From NCBI RefSeq assembly GCF_026898155.1, contig NZ_CP114029.1, positions 193,501 to 257,500 of the forward strand: a DNA stretch of 64,000 bases, in the 5' to 3' direction. The notes under the pieces were generated by a model. That model was not told the origin of the DNA. It was given only the letters and a program-made list of their open reading frames with translations, and ran no database searches. Both the position numbers and the translations under genes were made by a program. This document shows positions 1-10,353 of this stretch, in pieces; within the stretch, counting starts at the first letter, position 1, and every line of letters begins with the position of its first letter. The DNA comes from Jiella pelagia. GTDB lineage: Bacteria; Pseudomonadota; Alphaproteobacteria; Rhizobiales; Rhizobiaceae.

Positions 1-1013
1 ATTTTCCTGAACGAGCGACGGGAGCAAGGCTGATCGGGTCCGCTGTGGCGATGTTTCTCGCCCTGACTACTACCAGTATGGCGGATGAACTGGTGAAGTT
101 GAAGGTCGGGGTCCTCCGGTTCTCGTCGTCGGGCCCGGTGTTCATCGCAAAGGACGAAGGATATTTCCGCGATGCCGGGCTCGACGTCGAAATCGTCTAT
201 TTTCAGGCCGCTCCCACCGTCGCGGCAGCCGCAGCCTCGGGCGAAATCACCTTCGGCGTGACGGCTTTGACCGCCGCGGCCTACAATCTCGCGGATGCGG
301 GCAAGCTGACGATCCTCGCCGGACAGGCGCAGGAAAAAAGCGGCCATCCCGGCAACCTGGTGCTCGTAAACCGGAAGGCGTTCGAAGGCGGGATCGACGC
401 GATCAAGAAGATATTCGCCGAACCGTTTGGTCTCACCCAGCTGGGATCTCCCTCGCACTATCAGGCGGCGCGTCTCGCGCAATCGCAAGAGATCGCCGAG
501 GACGGCCTGCACATTCGGGCGTTCCAGAATCTGCCAAATCTGGTTGCGGCCTTGAAGTCCGGCCTGGTGACATGGGCGATCATCGCTCCACCCATTGCGA
601 CGGATCTGATCGATGCGGGCGCCGTCGTGTCGCTTGGCCCGTACTCGGACTACGGGTCCTTCCAGTTCGGGGCCCTGTTCACCTCGAGCGCCTTGTTGGC
701 CGACGAGCCGGACGTGGTTCGCGGCTTTGTTGATGCGTATCAGAAAGGGCTCGAGGACTATTCGGCGATCGTCCTGGAGCCGAAGTCGCCCGGGACGCCC
801 AAGGCAGCGCGGACGGTCGGCCGCTATGTCTATCCCGAGCTTGATCCCGAAACGGCCGCCGGAAAGATCATGGCGTCCGCCTTGTACGTCGATCCGACCG
901 GGCGCTTGGACGTCGAGGACATCGCAAGGCAATTGGAATGGTACAAGGCCAACGGACTGCTGAAACATGTCCCGCCGACCGACCACATCATCGACATGCG
1001 ATATCTCAAGTGA
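1..1013 (+). CDS. ABC transporter substrate-binding protein, NMT1/SsuA-like (5' end probably outside window)
   Basis: Periplasmic binding protein of the NMT1/THI5/SsuA type, which captures small organic ligands for an ABC importer. The mature part begins near LKVGVLRFSSSGPVFIAKDE, the usual first strand and helix of this fold, followed by AAPTVAAAAASGEITFG and a C-terminal domain ending near residue 322. A GTG at 45 gives a leader without positive residues (MAMFLALTTTSMADE). The frame stays open to base 1 and the upstream codons add Arg residues (ERATGARLIGSAVA), so the real signal-peptide start is probably left of the window. The next gene, 106 bp downstream, is an acyl-CoA synthetase homologue, which hints at an organic-acid ligand, but the ligand is unknown. 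No permease or ATPase is visible here. Confidence 0.8.
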   Translation, partial: FPERATGARLIGSAVAMFLALTTTSMADELVKLKVGVLRFSSSGPVFIAKDEGYFRDAGLDVEIVYFQAAPTVAAAAASGEITFGVTALTAAAYNLADAGKLTILAGQAQEKSGHPGNLVLVNRKAFEGGIDAIKKIFAEPFGLTQLGSPSHYQAARLAQSQEIAEDGLHIRAFQNLPNLVAALKSGLVTWAIIAPPIATDLIDAGAVVSLGPYSDYGSFQFGALFTSSALLADEPDVVRGFVDAYQKGLEDYSAIVLEPKSPGTPKAARTVGRYVYPELDPETAAGKIMASALYVDPTGRLDVEDIARQLEWYKANGLLKHVPPTDHIIDMRYLK

Positions 1014-1119
1014 TCATGATCGATGAACCCATGAAGCGTTCTCCGACCCGCGGAAGCCGATCAGGAAGCTCACGACAGGAAGACACGTTCCGGCATCAGG
1101 GCACGGGCGCACTTCAGCA

Positions 1120-2640
1120 ATGGTGACAGACATGCAGCCTCACATGAACCTGGCCGAGATCTTGCGGCACGGGCGGCAGAATTATCCGAATGCGGTGGCG
1201 TTGCATCATGGGCGCCATCATCTGGCTTACGCGCAGATATTTCGCGACGTCGAGAACATAGCCATGCATCTCGTTCGGAGCGGGATCAGGCCGGGTCAGA
1301 CCGTCGCGATCGACATCCAGCCGCCGATCAGCCACTGGCTGGTTCTGCTCGCCTTGATGCGCATCGGAGCTGTGACCGTGTCCTTGACGAGCCGGTTCGG
1401 CGAGGAGATCGCGACACTTCCCCACATATCGGCGGTTGTCACTGGAGCCTCGACGAAGCACTCGTACGATCCCGGGCTCACGCATGTGCACATCGGCGCG
1501 GACTGGCTGCGGGAACCGACCGACATGAATGCCGGGCTGCCATCGCCGGAGGAGGCCGCGACGACGGTCGGCCGCATCGCATTCACGTCCGGCACGAGCG
1601 GCAGACCGCGCGCCATTTTTCTCGACGCCGATCGGTTGCGGCAGCGGCTCGCGGGCACGGCCGAGCGCACGCTCATCGACACGCGATCGGTGCTCTGGTG
1701 TGGATTGGGGCCCGACACGGCCTATGGGTTCACGGCAACTCTCGCCGCTTTCCTGGCCGGCGCGGCAATCGTCTTCTCGGATGGCGGCAGCGGATCCTAC
1801 AGGGGCATGGTTGATCAGCACGTCAATCTTATCCTGGCATCACCAGCGGCGCTGGACGCGCTTTTACGGGACGCCCACGCCGGCGATCTCCCCCGCTTGC
1901 GAGCGATCGCGATCGTGGCGGGAGGGCGCCTGACGAAGCAGATGCGCGACGCGCTGCGCAGGCGGATTTGCTCACCGGTGATGATTGCCTTCGGATCGTC
2001 CGAGGCGGGCGGGATCTCCCTTGGCGACAGCGATGGTCTCGATCGACATCCCGGCCACGTCGGACTGGTGTTCGAAGACGTCGAGGTGCGTATCGTCGAT
2101 GCGAACGGCGCCGATCTGCCCCCCGGCGAAGTTGGCTTTCTCAAGGTTCGGAGCAACTCGCTCGCGCCGGGTTATCTGAACGACGGCGCCGCCACCCAAG
2201 ACTGCTTCGAGGATGGTTGGTTCGCATCGGGCGACCTCGCCGTACTGTCGGACGATCGCACTCTGACGGTAACGGGGCGAGCATCAGACGTCTTCAATTT
2301 CGGCGGCGTCAAGGTCCCGGCCGAAGAGATCGATGCGGCCGTGCGGGAGTTCGGGACGGTCCTGGACGCCTGCGCCGTTCCCCTGCCCAACGATGTATCG
2401 GGAGCGCAGTTTGGCCTCGTGATCGTGGGAGAGTTGCCGCCCCTCGAAGATCTGGGGGGCCACCTTCGATCCCGTTGGCCCACCCTGCCCCGCTTTCTCG
2501 TTTCGAGAGCCCAGCAGATCGCCCGAAATCCCATGGGCAAGATCAATCGCAGTGCGTTGGGAGTGATGGTCGAGACAGCCAGGCTCGACACGCCATCCAG
2601 CGAGGTCGCCGCGGCAATTGCGGTGGTGGGTCTGGCGTGA
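1120..2640 (+). CDS. AMP-binding acyl-CoA synthetase/ligase family protein
   Basis: Member of the ANL adenylating superfamily, which activates a carboxylic acid with ATP and usually transfers it to CoA. The 506 residues fit the family. Visible motifs are the phosphate-binding loop FTSGTSGRPR (about 155-164), the adenine-binding FGSSEAGG, the WFASGDLA segment with the ATP-ribose Asp, the hinge region TVTGRASDVFNFGGVKV, and the C-terminal PMGKINR with the catalytic Lys. The loop has Arg where most members have Lys (GxPK), a mild oddity. It follows the binding-protein gene by 106 bp in the same direction, so the two may be co-transcribed and concern the same acid. The substrate cannot be read from sequence. 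Confidence 0.8.
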   Translation: MVTDMQPHMNLAEILRHGRQNYPNAVALHHGRHHLAYAQIFRDVENIAMHLVRSGIRPGQTVAIDIQPPISHWLVLLALMRIGAVTVSLTSRFGEEIATLPHISAVVTGASTKHSYDPGLTHVHIGADWLREPTDMNAGLPSPEEAATTVGRIAFTSGTSGRPRAIFLDADRLRQRLAGTAERTLIDTRSVLWCGLGPDTAYGFTATLAAFLAGAAIVFSDGGSGSYRGMVDQHVNLILASPAALDALLRDAHAGDLPRLRAIAIVAGGRLTKQMRDALRRRICSPVMIAFGSSEAGGISLGDSDGLDRHPGHVGLVFEDVEVRIVDANGADLPPGEVGFLKVRSNSLAPGYLNDGAATQDCFEDGWFASGDLAVLSDDRTLTVTGRASDVFNFGGVKVPAEEIDAAVREFGTVLDACAVPLPNDVSGAQFGLVIVGELPPLEDLGGHLRSRWPTLPRFLVSRAQQIARNPMGKINRSALGVMVETARLDTPSSEVAAAIAVVGLA

Positions 2641-2737
2641 CATCGACGGGAGTGAACGAAGCGCCGTTCCATAGCCAGAACGCCTGGCCGGGCGTGATTC
2701 CTCCCGATCGATGCTTCAACCCAAACGCCTCGCGACC

Positions 2738-3457
2738 TCATCGGCTCTGCGGCGAGACAGCCGAAATCCGCTGTGTCAGATCCGTCGACAGGATGGTCGT
2801 CGCGATGCGGTTGCGGAACAGTTCGACATGGCGGCCGGCGAGGTGCTCCGCCGCGTCGGGATCGCGCGCGGCGATCGCCTCGAACATTTCCCGGTGTTCC
2901 TTCATTGTCGCGGCGAGATGCGTCTCCAGCCGCTCGTCCACCCCCTCGTGCTCGGCGAAGGAGACGTAGCCGATGCGCAGGCCCTCGACGAGACTGCGCC
3001 GATAGGAGGCGGCGAGGAAGCTCGATCGGGCGGCATCCGCGATGGCGGAATGGAAGTCGTAGTTCACGTCGTTGACGACTTCGCTCTCCAACGACCGAGC
3101 GCCTTCCTCGAAGGCGATCATCATGGACTCGATCTTCGCGAGATCCCCGTCCTGACGCCGATGGGCGGCGAGCCGCGTCACGCTGCGCTGGAGGATGTCG
3201 AGCCCTTCGAAGAAGGCCCTGAGGTCGCCGATGCTCAGCGGCGCGACACGCGCCCCGCGCCCTCGTGTCGAGGTGACGAGCCCCTCGGCCGTGAGCCGGA
3301 TCAGCGCCTCGCGCACGGGCGTACGCGAAACGGCGAAGCGGGCGGACACGAAGCTCTCGTCGAGGTCTTCGCCCGGCTTCAGCACAAGGCGCAGAATCTC
3401 CCAACGCAGATCCCGGTAGACCCGATCGCTGCCAAGCTCCGAGCTTGTTTCGCTCAT
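2738..3457 (-). CDS. GntR-family transcriptional regulator, FadR (FCD) subfamily
   Basis: DNA-binding regulator of about 239 residues. An N-terminal winged helix (VYRDLRWEILRLVLKPG, then FAVSRTPVREALIRLTAEGLV as recognition helix and wing) is followed by an all-helical FCD ligand-binding domain with the typical metal-site histidines (NYDFHSAI, then LETHLAA and AGRHVELF near the C terminus). I chose the ATG at 3457 because AGGGAAG lies just upstream and the winged helix begins about 15 residues later; a longer frame to 3595 reads through the promoter region and the neighbouring gene. It is divergent from the hydantoinase genes across 94 bp, so it probably controls them and itself in response to their substrate. 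Confidence 0.85.
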   Translation of the reverse strand: MSETSSELGSDRVYRDLRWEILRLVLKPGEDLDESFVSARFAVSRTPVREALIRLTAEGLVTSTRGRGARVAPLSIGDLRAFFEGLDILQRSVTRLAAHRRQDGDLAKIESMMIAFEEGARSLESEVVNDVNYDFHSAIADAARSSFLAASYRRSLVEGLRIGYVSFAEHEGVDERLETHLAATMKEHREMFEAIAARDPDAAEHLAGRHVELFRNRIATTILSTDLTQRISAVSPQSR

Positions 3458-3494
3458 CGTCTTCCCTCGCGTGTTCAAGCCGAATGCCGCGCTG

Positions 3495-3523
3495 TTGACA
3501 GCTCGTATACAAGCAGCATACGC
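3495..3523 (+). promoter_or_regulatory. Putative promoter and GntR operator upstream of hyuA
   Basis: TTGACA at 3495-3500 is a good -35 element. A poor -10 (around CATACG/ATACGC, 3517-3523) follows at 16-17 bp. Between them, TCGTATACAA at 3504-3512 and flanks has the TnGT..ACnA symmetry typical of FadR-subfamily GntR operators, centred on the palindrome GTATAC (3505-3510). An operator inside the spacer would fit repression. The assignment is by pattern only. Confidence 0.45.
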
Positions 3524-3551
3524 TGATGTCGAATTAAAGGGCAGGCACAAA

Positions 3552-5603
3552 ATGCAGGCACATGACTGGCTGATCGGCGTCGACGTCGGCGGCACTTTTA
3601 CCGACTTCTATGCCTTCGATCGTGCCTCGGGCACAGTGGCGCTGCACAAGACGTCGAGCACGCCGGACAACGCGGCGGACGCCATCGTTTCCGGTCTGCG
3701 GGAACTCGCCGAGAAAACCGCCTTTCCGCTCGATGCCGTGCGCAGTCTTGCCCATGGCACCACGGTCGCGACGAACGCGCTGATCCAGCGCCGCGGCGCT
3801 CGTGTCGCCGTCGTGACGACGGAGAACTTCCGCGACCTCGTCGAGATCGGCCGGCAGATCCGGCCGAAGCTCTACGACCTCAAGGCCGATCACCCGATGC
3901 CGCTCGCCCCGCGCGAGATGCGTTTCGAGGTGCGCGAGCGCATCGGCGCGGCCGGCGAGGTGGTGACGCCCCTCGACGAGGCGAGCGTCGACGCGGTGAT
4001 CGAGAAGCTGAAGGCCTGCAAGGCCGAGGCCGTGGCCATCGCCTTCCTCTTCTCCTATCTCAACCCCGCTCACGAAGAGGCGGTGAGAGCGAGAATCCAG
4101 GCCGCGCTGCCGAAGATCGCGATCTCCACCTCCTCGCAGGTCCAGCCGGAATTCCGCGAATACGAGCGCTCCTCGACGACGCTGCTCAACGCCTATCTGC
4201 AGCCGGCCTTCTCCCACTACATGACCACGCTGAAGGACGCGCTCGCCGAGATGTCGCCCAAGGCGGCGGTCGGCATCAACCAGTCGAGCGGCGGCCTGAT
4301 GTCGGTGGACAAGGCCCGCGACTTTCCGATCCGCACGGCTCTGTCCGGCCCGGCGGCGGGCGCCATGGGGGCGATCCATACCGCGCGTCTCTCGGGCCGC
4401 GCCAACATCGTCACCCTCGACATGGGTGGCACCAGCGCCGACGTTGCGCTGATCCGCAATCTCGAGACCAAGCTCTCCTTCGACCGCGACGTCGCCGGTT
4501 TTCCGGTGCGCATGCCGATGGTCGACATCAACACCGTTGGCGCCGGCGGCGGCTCGCTCGCCTGGTTCGACCGCGACGGCCTCGTCAAGGTCGGGCCGGT
4601 CAGCGCCGGCGCCGTGCCGGGGCCGGCCTGTTACGGGCGGGGTGGCACGGAGCCGACCGTCACCGACGCCAATGTCGTGCTCGGCCGGCTGTCCGGCCAC
4701 GGCCTTCTCGGCGGCTCGATGACCCTCGACGAGGACGCCTCGCGCCGTGCCGTCGGCAAGATCGCCGAAAACCTCGGCTTCACCGTCGAGCGCACGGCCA
4801 AGGGCATCCTCGACATCGTCTCGGCCAACATGGTCCGCGCCATCCGCGCCATTTCGGTGGAGCGCGGCCACGACCCGCGCGAATTCGTCCTGATGCCCTT
4901 CGGCGGAGCGGGGCCGCTGCATGCCGAGGGCTGTGCCCGGGCGCTCGGGATCGGCGAGATCATCATCCCCTATTCGCCGGGCATTCTCTGTGCCCAGGGC
5001 CTCCTCGTCGCCGACCGCGCCGAGAGCTTCGTGCGCTCCGGCCGCCTGGCACTGGCGGAGGAGAACGCGTCCGAACTTGCCGAACTCGTCGCTTCGATGA
5101 TGGCGGAGGCGGAAGGCTGGTGGGACGCCGAAGCGGTCGAGCCGCAGGCGCGTAGCCGCAAGCTGGCGATCGACATGCGCTATGCCAGCCAGAACTACGA
5201 GCTGCAGGTCGGCGTCGACGAGCTGCCTTCCGTCGACGATCTGCGCCGCATGTTCTTCGAGGCGCACGAACAGGCCTATGGCTTCCACAATCCGGCCGAC
5301 CCGGTGGACGTGATGGCGGTGCGCCTGACGGCGCTCGGGCGCCTGCCCTCGCCCGGCACCCCGCCCGTCGGCGCCGGCGCCAGTGCGACACCCGAGCCGC
5401 GCACGCATCGGCCCGTCTGGTTCGACGGCGAGGCAGCGATCGAGACGCCGATCTACGACCGCGCCGCCTTCGCGCCGGGAACCCGGATCGCGGGCCCGGC
5501 CGTCATCGACCAGTTCGACGCGACGAGCCTGATCTTTCCGGGCGACACGGCCGCCGTCGACGACGCCCTCAACATCGTCATCACGCGCGGAGACGCTTCA
5601 TGA
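3552..5603 (+). CDS. hyuA: Hydantoinase A / 5-oxoprolinase family ATP-dependent subunit (HyuA)
   Basis: ASKHA-fold ATPase subunit of the hydantoinase/5-oxoprolinase/acetone carboxylase family, which uses ATP to open a lactam or imide ring together with HyuB. The 683 residues open with GVDVGGTFTDFYAFD, the phosphate-1 loop. HGTTVATNALIQRRG follows, and the second nucleotide loop is TLDMGGTSADVAL. The middle GAGGGSLAW and the C-terminal FGGAGPLHA also match the family. The ATG at 3552 follows AAAGGG and begins just before the first strand. Its stop overlaps the HyuB start (ATGA), so the two are translationally coupled. The substrate could be an N-methylhydantoin, 5-oxoproline or a related cyclic amide; the neighbouring TRAP transporter and amidohydrolase suggest import and stepwise hydrolysis. 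Confidence 0.88.
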   Translation: MQAHDWLIGVDVGGTFTDFYAFDRASGTVALHKTSSTPDNAADAIVSGLRELAEKTAFPLDAVRSLAHGTTVATNALIQRRGARVAVVTTENFRDLVEIGRQIRPKLYDLKADHPMPLAPREMRFEVRERIGAAGEVVTPLDEASVDAVIEKLKACKAEAVAIAFLFSYLNPAHEEAVRARIQAALPKIAISTSSQVQPEFREYERSSTTLLNAYLQPAFSHYMTTLKDALAEMSPKAAVGINQSSGGLMSVDKARDFPIRTALSGPAAGAMGAIHTARLSGRANIVTLDMGGTSADVALIRNLETKLSFDRDVAGFPVRMPMVDINTVGAGGGSLAWFDRDGLVKVGPVSAGAVPGPACYGRGGTEPTVTDANVVLGRLSGHGLLGGSMTLDEDASRRAVGKIAENLGFTVERTAKGILDIVSANMVRAIRAISVERGHDPREFVLMPFGGAGPLHAEGCARALGIGEIIIPYSPGILCAQGLLVADRAESFVRSGRLALAEENASELAELVASMMAEAEGWWDAEAVEPQARSRKLAIDMRYASQNYELQVGVDELPSVDDLRRMFFEAHEQAYGFHNPADPVDVMAVRLTALGRLPSPGTPPVGAGASATPEPRTHRPVWFDGEAAIETPIYDRAAFAPGTRIAGPAVIDQFDATSLIFPGDTAAVDDALNIVITRGDAS

Positions 5604-7304
5604 GCCGCCCGCCCTTCCCGACCGCACCGCTCGACCCCATCACCATCGAAATCGTCGCCAGCGCCTTCCGCTCGGTGGTCGACGAGACATTCATCGCCCT
5701 GATGAAGAGCGCCTATTCGACCAACATCAAGGAGCGGCACGACCACTCCACCGCGATCTGCGATCGGGACGGCCGGCTGATCGTCCAGGCCGACATGTCG
5801 CTGCCGATCCACATCGCCTCGATGACAGGGCTGATGGAGACGATCCTGGCGAAGTATCGGCTGGAGGACATCGCCGAGGGCGACGTCTTCGTCGCCAACG
5901 ATCCGCACGTGGCCGGCGGCACGCATCTTCCCGACATCAACTACGCCGCGCCCCTGTTCCTCGGCAGCGAGCTGATCGGCTTCGTCTGCAACATCGCCCA
6001 CCATGCCGACATCGGCGGCATGGCGCCGGGCTCGATGGCGGGCGGCATGTCGGAGATCTATCAGGAAGGGCTGCGCATTCCCCTCGTCCGCCTGTTCCGC
6101 AAGGGCGAACTGCAGCAGGATTTGATGGACATCTTCCTGCTCAACGCCCGTATCCCGGACGAGCGGCGCGGCGACCACTTCGCCCAGATCGCCGCCTGCC
6201 GTCTCGGCGTGCGGCGGGTCAAGGAAATCGGCGAGCGCTACGGCGTCGCGACGATCTGGCAGGTGTTCGATGAGCCTCGTCACGCGGACCAAGGCCCGCA
6301 TGCGCGAGGCGATCGCCGGCGTGCCCGACGGCACCTACAGATTCGAGGACGTGATGGACGACGACGGCGTTGCCACCGTCGACATTCCGATCAGGCTCGC
6401 CATCACCATTTCCGGCGACCGGGCCGTCTTCGACTGGCGCGGTTCGTCGCCTCAGGTGAGCGGCAACATCAACGTCCCGATCAACGCCACCAAGGCGGCC
6501 GTTGCTTACGGGCTGAGAGCGCTTCTCGACCCGGATATCCCGAACAACCAGGGCATTCTCGACTGCTGCGAACTCGTCACCGAGCCGGGCTCCATCGTCG
6601 ACTGCCGCGCGCCGGCGCCGGTGGCCGCCAGGGCTCATACCTCGCAGCGGCTGATCGACATCATCATCGGCGCCTTTGCCGAGGCCATTCCGGAGCGCGC
6701 CGTCGGCGCATCCAACGGCGCCAACACCACCGCCGTCTTCTCGGGCAAGGACCCGCGCAACGGGCGCGACTATCTCTACTTCGAGACCCTCGGCGGCGGC
6801 TTCGGCGGGCGCAACGACAGGGACGGCAAGGACGGGGTGCAGGTGCACATCACCAACACCTCGAACCTGCCGATCGAGGCGATCGAGACCGAATACCCCT
6901 TGCGCGTCGTCAGCTACGGCTTCGTCGAGGATTCGGGCGGCGCGGGGCGCCATCGCGGCGGCGGCGGGCTTCGCCGGGTCATCCAGCCGATCGGCCACGA
7001 CTGTCTCTTCAATGGCGCCGGCGAGCGGTTCCGCAATGCCCCCTGGGGCATCTTCGGCGGCAGCTCGGGCCGGACGGGCCGATATGTCCTGAACGGCAAG
7101 GACGGCGAGACAGTTCTCGACGTCAAGCCGTCGGGCGTCGCCGTCACCCCGGACGAGCAGGTGGTGATCGAGACGCCCGGCAGCGGCGGCTACGGCCCTC
7201 CCGCCGAGCGTGATCCGGCCAGCCTCCGGGACGACCTGATGTCGGAGAAATACAGCCGCGCATATCTCGAAAAGCACTACCCTGCCGCGAAGCTTTCGGA
7301 GTGA
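5600..7304 (+). CDS. hyuB: Hydantoinase B / 5-oxoprolinase family subunit (HyuB), apparent frameshift at 6272-6278
   Basis: Partner of HyuA. The first frame gives the N-terminal half (PLDPITIEIVASAFRSVVDE, then FVANDPHVAGGTHLPD and NIAHHADIGG) and the second frame gives the rest (MREAIAGVPDGTYRFED, GGGFGGRNDRDG, DSGGAGRHRGGGGLRR). The two join at GAGCCTC (6272-6278). Deleting one C restores a continuous 567-residue protein reading ...QVFDELVTRTKARM..., the usual family length. No residue is missing, so I treat it as intact, with a one-base sequence error. It overlaps hyuA by 4 bp and is followed 62 bp later by the TRAP binding-protein gene. Confidence 0.87.
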
Positions 7305-7366
7305 GCGCAGGTATGCTGTACTCGTCTCCGACGGGTAGAAAATCGCGAAACGAAGGAAAAGAGCGT

Positions 7367-8359
7367 ATGATGTTGAAGACGATCATGGCGGCGAGCGTGT
7401 CGCTCGGCCTCGCATTCGCAGCCGGGACGGCAGCGGCTCAGGAACGCTGGGACCTCGCCAACGAATACCCGCCGAATTCGGTCCACGCCCAGTCCGCCGA
7501 TACCTTCATCGAGGCGCTCGAGGCCGCCAGCAACGGCGAGATCGACGTCACTGCCCATCACGGCGCGGCGCTCGGCTACAAGTCGGTCGACCAGTTCGAC
7601 GCCGTCGGCGACGGCGCGGTCCAGCTCGCCTCCTCCTTCGTCGGCGCCTGGTCCGGCATCGACCCGATCTTCCTCGTCTCCTCCCTGCCCTTCCTCGCCC
7701 CGACCGTGAAGGACACCCGCGCCCTCTACGAGGTGAGCAAGCCGTATTACGAGAAGGTCCTGGCCGATGCGAACCAGGTCTTCCTGTTCGCGACGCCCTG
7801 GCCGCCGAGCGGGCTGTGGGGCAACAAGCCGCTGGATTCCATGGACTCCATCCAGAACGTCCGCATCCGCACCTACGACGCCAACGGCACCATCACCCTG
7901 CGCAACGCCGGCGCTGCGCCCATCCAGCTGTCCTGGGCCGACACCGTGCCGCAGCTGACCACCGGCGGCATCGACGGCGTCCTGACCTCCGCCGATGGCG
8001 GCGCGGCCGCGCAGCTGTGGGAGCACCAGTCGCATTTCACCGAGGTGAACTATGCGAGCCCCCTGCAGATCGTCCACATGAACAAGGACGTCTATGACGG
8101 CCTTTCGGACGAGCAGAAGGAAGCCGTCACCAAGGCCGCCAAGGAGGCCGAGGACTTCGGCTGGGGCCTCCTCGAAAACCGCGTCAAGGAGAACTACGCG
8201 CAGATGAAGGAAAACGGCATGACGATCGTCACCGACGTCTCGCCGGACTATCTCGCGGCGCTCGGCAAGGCGGCGGAGGAATCGATCTCCGACTGGAAGG
8301 CGAAGTTCCCCGATGCCGACAAGCTGCTTGCCGACTACGAGAGCCAGCGCAAGCAGTAG
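7367..8359 (+). CDS. TRAP transporter solute-binding protein (DctP family)
   Basis: Periplasmic extracytoplasmic solute receptor of a TRAP transporter; it captures an organic acid and delivers it to the DctQ/DctM pair. The signal peptide MMLKTIMAASVSLGLAFAAG ends near AAAQE. The mature domain has the family pattern (LANEYPPNSVHAQSADTF, FVGAWSGIDP, and LTTGGIDGVLTSADGG in the ligand-binding region). The ATG at 7367 has AAGGAAAAGAG upstream; the same frame extends to 7301 but adds a non-hydrophobic leader. The conserved Arg of carboxylate-binding TRAP receptors may be in the NVRIRTYDANG segment. Placed after hyuAB, its ligand is likely their substrate, or a product taken up for them. Confidence 0.88.
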   Translation: MMLKTIMAASVSLGLAFAAGTAAAQERWDLANEYPPNSVHAQSADTFIEALEAASNGEIDVTAHHGAALGYKSVDQFDAVGDGAVQLASSFVGAWSGIDPIFLVSSLPFLAPTVKDTRALYEVSKPYYEKVLADANQVFLFATPWPPSGLWGNKPLDSMDSIQNVRIRTYDANGTITLRNAGAAPIQLSWADTVPQLTTGGIDGVLTSADGGAAAQLWEHQSHFTEVNYASPLQIVHMNKDVYDGLSDEQKEAVTKAAKEAEDFGWGLLENRVKENYAQMKENGMTIVTDVSPDYLAALGKAAEESISDWKAKFPDADKLLADYESQRKQ

Positions 8360-8473
8360 GCATGATCGATCGAGGGGTGGGAGGACGTCGAAGCCGCCTC
8401 ACGCCCCTCGCCCGGAACCGTCTCGCCGGCCGCGTCCAACCATTTCTCCGACAATCGAACGCGAGGTGAGCGC

Positions 8474-8993
8474 ATGCACCGGTTCCAGACGGTCGTCTTC
8501 GGCATTTCTCGCATCGCCGCGGCGATCGCCGGCCTCGCCCTCGTCCTGATGGTCGGGCACATCCTCTACGAAATCATCCTGCGCTATTTCTTCGCGACCT
8601 CGACCTTCGTCCTCGACGAGTTCGTCGGCTACGGCGTCGCCGCCTGTACCTTCATGGCGCTCGGCTATTCGCTGGAACATGGCAATCTCATCCGGGTGAA
8701 CATGCTTCTGACGCGCCTCGACGGCGTCGGGCGGCGGGTCGCGGAGGCCGGCTGCGCGGCGCTGACGCTCGGGCTCACCTCGATCTTTATCTGGTTCTTC
8801 TGGATCCGCGTCGCCCGGAACTTCACCCGCGGCACCACCTCGAGGCTCGATCGCCGCCGTGCCGATGTGGATACCCGAGGGTTTCGTGCTTCTGGGCCTC
8901 TGCGTCTTCTGGCTGCAGGTCCTCGCCTATCTCCTGCGCCAGATCGCCGACGCGCCGCCGCCGGTCGAGCCCGACACGGCAAGCCATATCTGA
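8474..8993 (+). CDS. TRAP transporter small permease (DctQ family), apparent frameshift at 8842-8848
   Basis: Small membrane subunit of the TRAP transporter with four predicted helices. The first three are read in one frame (about residues 12-35, 45-65 and 90-115) and the fourth (WIPEGFVLLGLCVFWLQVLA) in the next. The join is at GAGGCTC (8842-8848), where GAGCTC would restore ...TRGTTSSIAAVPMWIPEG... and a 172-residue protein, normal for DctQ. It lies 114 bp after the receptor gene and 42 bp before the large permease, as one operon. DctQ with DctM forms the sodium-coupled membrane part. Confidence 0.85.
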
Positions 8994-9035
8994 TCCCCCG
9001 CCGCCCAGTTCGCTCCCACGCACGAGGAAGTTTCG

Positions 9036-10347
9036 ATGGAAGCCCTCTACCCGGCCGGCATCGTCGGGATCCTGATCTTCATCTATCTCGGGCTCGGCAT
9101 CTGGGTCTTCGCGGGGCTTCTCCTCGTCGCGATCAGTTCGTTGATGATCGTCCTCGGCATGAACATCGACCGGATCGGCACGATCGCGGCCAACATCGCC
9201 TTTCGCTACGCCTCGACGTGGGAACTGGCGGCGATCCCGATGTTCATCTGGATGGGCGAGATCATCTTCCGGACGGACATCTCCAACCGCCTGTTCCGCG
9301 GGTTAGCCCCTGTGGTCGAGCATCTGCCGGGCCGGCTCCTCCACACCAACGTCCTCGGCTGCACGCTGTTTGCCGCCGTCAGCGGCTCCTCGGCGGCCAC
9401 CGCCGCGACGGTCGGCAAGATCACCACCACCGAGCCTCGAACAGCGCGGCTACAACCGGTCACTCTCGCTCGGATCGCTGGCCGGCGCCGGCAGCCTTGG
9501 CCTGCTGATCCCGCCATCCATCGTCATGATTGTCTACGGCATTCTCGCCGAGGTCTCGATCAGCCGGCTGTTCGCGGCCGGCATCCTGCCGGGCCTTCTG
9601 ATCGCCTTTCTCTACTCCGGCTACATCATGATCCGCTGCCTCGCCAATCCGGGCTTTGCGCCCCCGAGCGGCGTGCGCACGACCTTTCGCGGCTATCTGC
9701 ACATCGGCCTCGACCTCGCCCCGATCCTCATCCTCATGGGAATCGTGCTCGGCGCCATCTATTCGGGCATCGCCACCCCCTCGGAAGCGGCTGCCGTCGG
9801 CGTCGCGACCGCGCTGGTGCTGACCATCGCCATGCGCCAGCTCACCTTCAGCCTGTTCCTCGAAACGCTGATGGGGGCGGTGCGCACCAGCTGCATGGTG
9901 TCGATCATCCTCATCGCCGCGGCGGTCCTTTCCACGGCCATGGGCTATCTGCACCTGCCGGCCAACGTCGCAAACGCAATCGCGGCGCTGAACCTCAGCC
10001 CCCTCGGACTGCTCTTCGTCCTGTCGATCTTCTACATCGTCCTCGGCCTGTTCCTGGACGGCGTCTCGATCGTGGTGATGAGCCTTCCGATCACGCTGCC
10101 GCTCGCCGTCCAGGCCGGCTTCGACCCGATCTGGTTCGGCGTCTATCTCGTCATCATGGTCGAGATGGGCCAGATCACGCCGCCCGTCGGCTTCAACCTC
10201 TTCGTCCTGCAGGGCATGACGGGCGTGCCGATCGGCAAGATCGCCTGGTACTCCCTGCCCTTCTTCTTCCTCATGGCGCTCGGCACCGCCATTCTCGCGA
10301 TCTTTCCGGAAATCGCGCTCTGGCTGCCGCGCGTCCTTTACGGGTGA
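9036..10347 (+). CDS. TRAP transporter large permease (DctM family), apparent frameshift at 9432-9438
   Basis: Main sodium/substrate symport subunit of the TRAP transporter, about a dozen membrane segments. The N-terminal 132 residues (ALYPAGIVGILIFIYLG, then AAIPMFIWMGEIIFRTDIS) are in one frame, and the remainder (SLAGAGSLGLLIPPSIVMIV, then TPSEAAAVGVATAL and MGQITPPVGFNLFVLQG) is in the +1 frame. The join is GAGCCTC (9432-9438). Removing one C gives 436 residues, the expected length, reading ...TTTELEQRGYNRSLSLGS.... The motifs LIPPS and TPPVGFNLF are characteristic. Its substrate follows that of the upstream receptor. Confidence 0.88.
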
Positions 10348-10353
10348 CATGCA

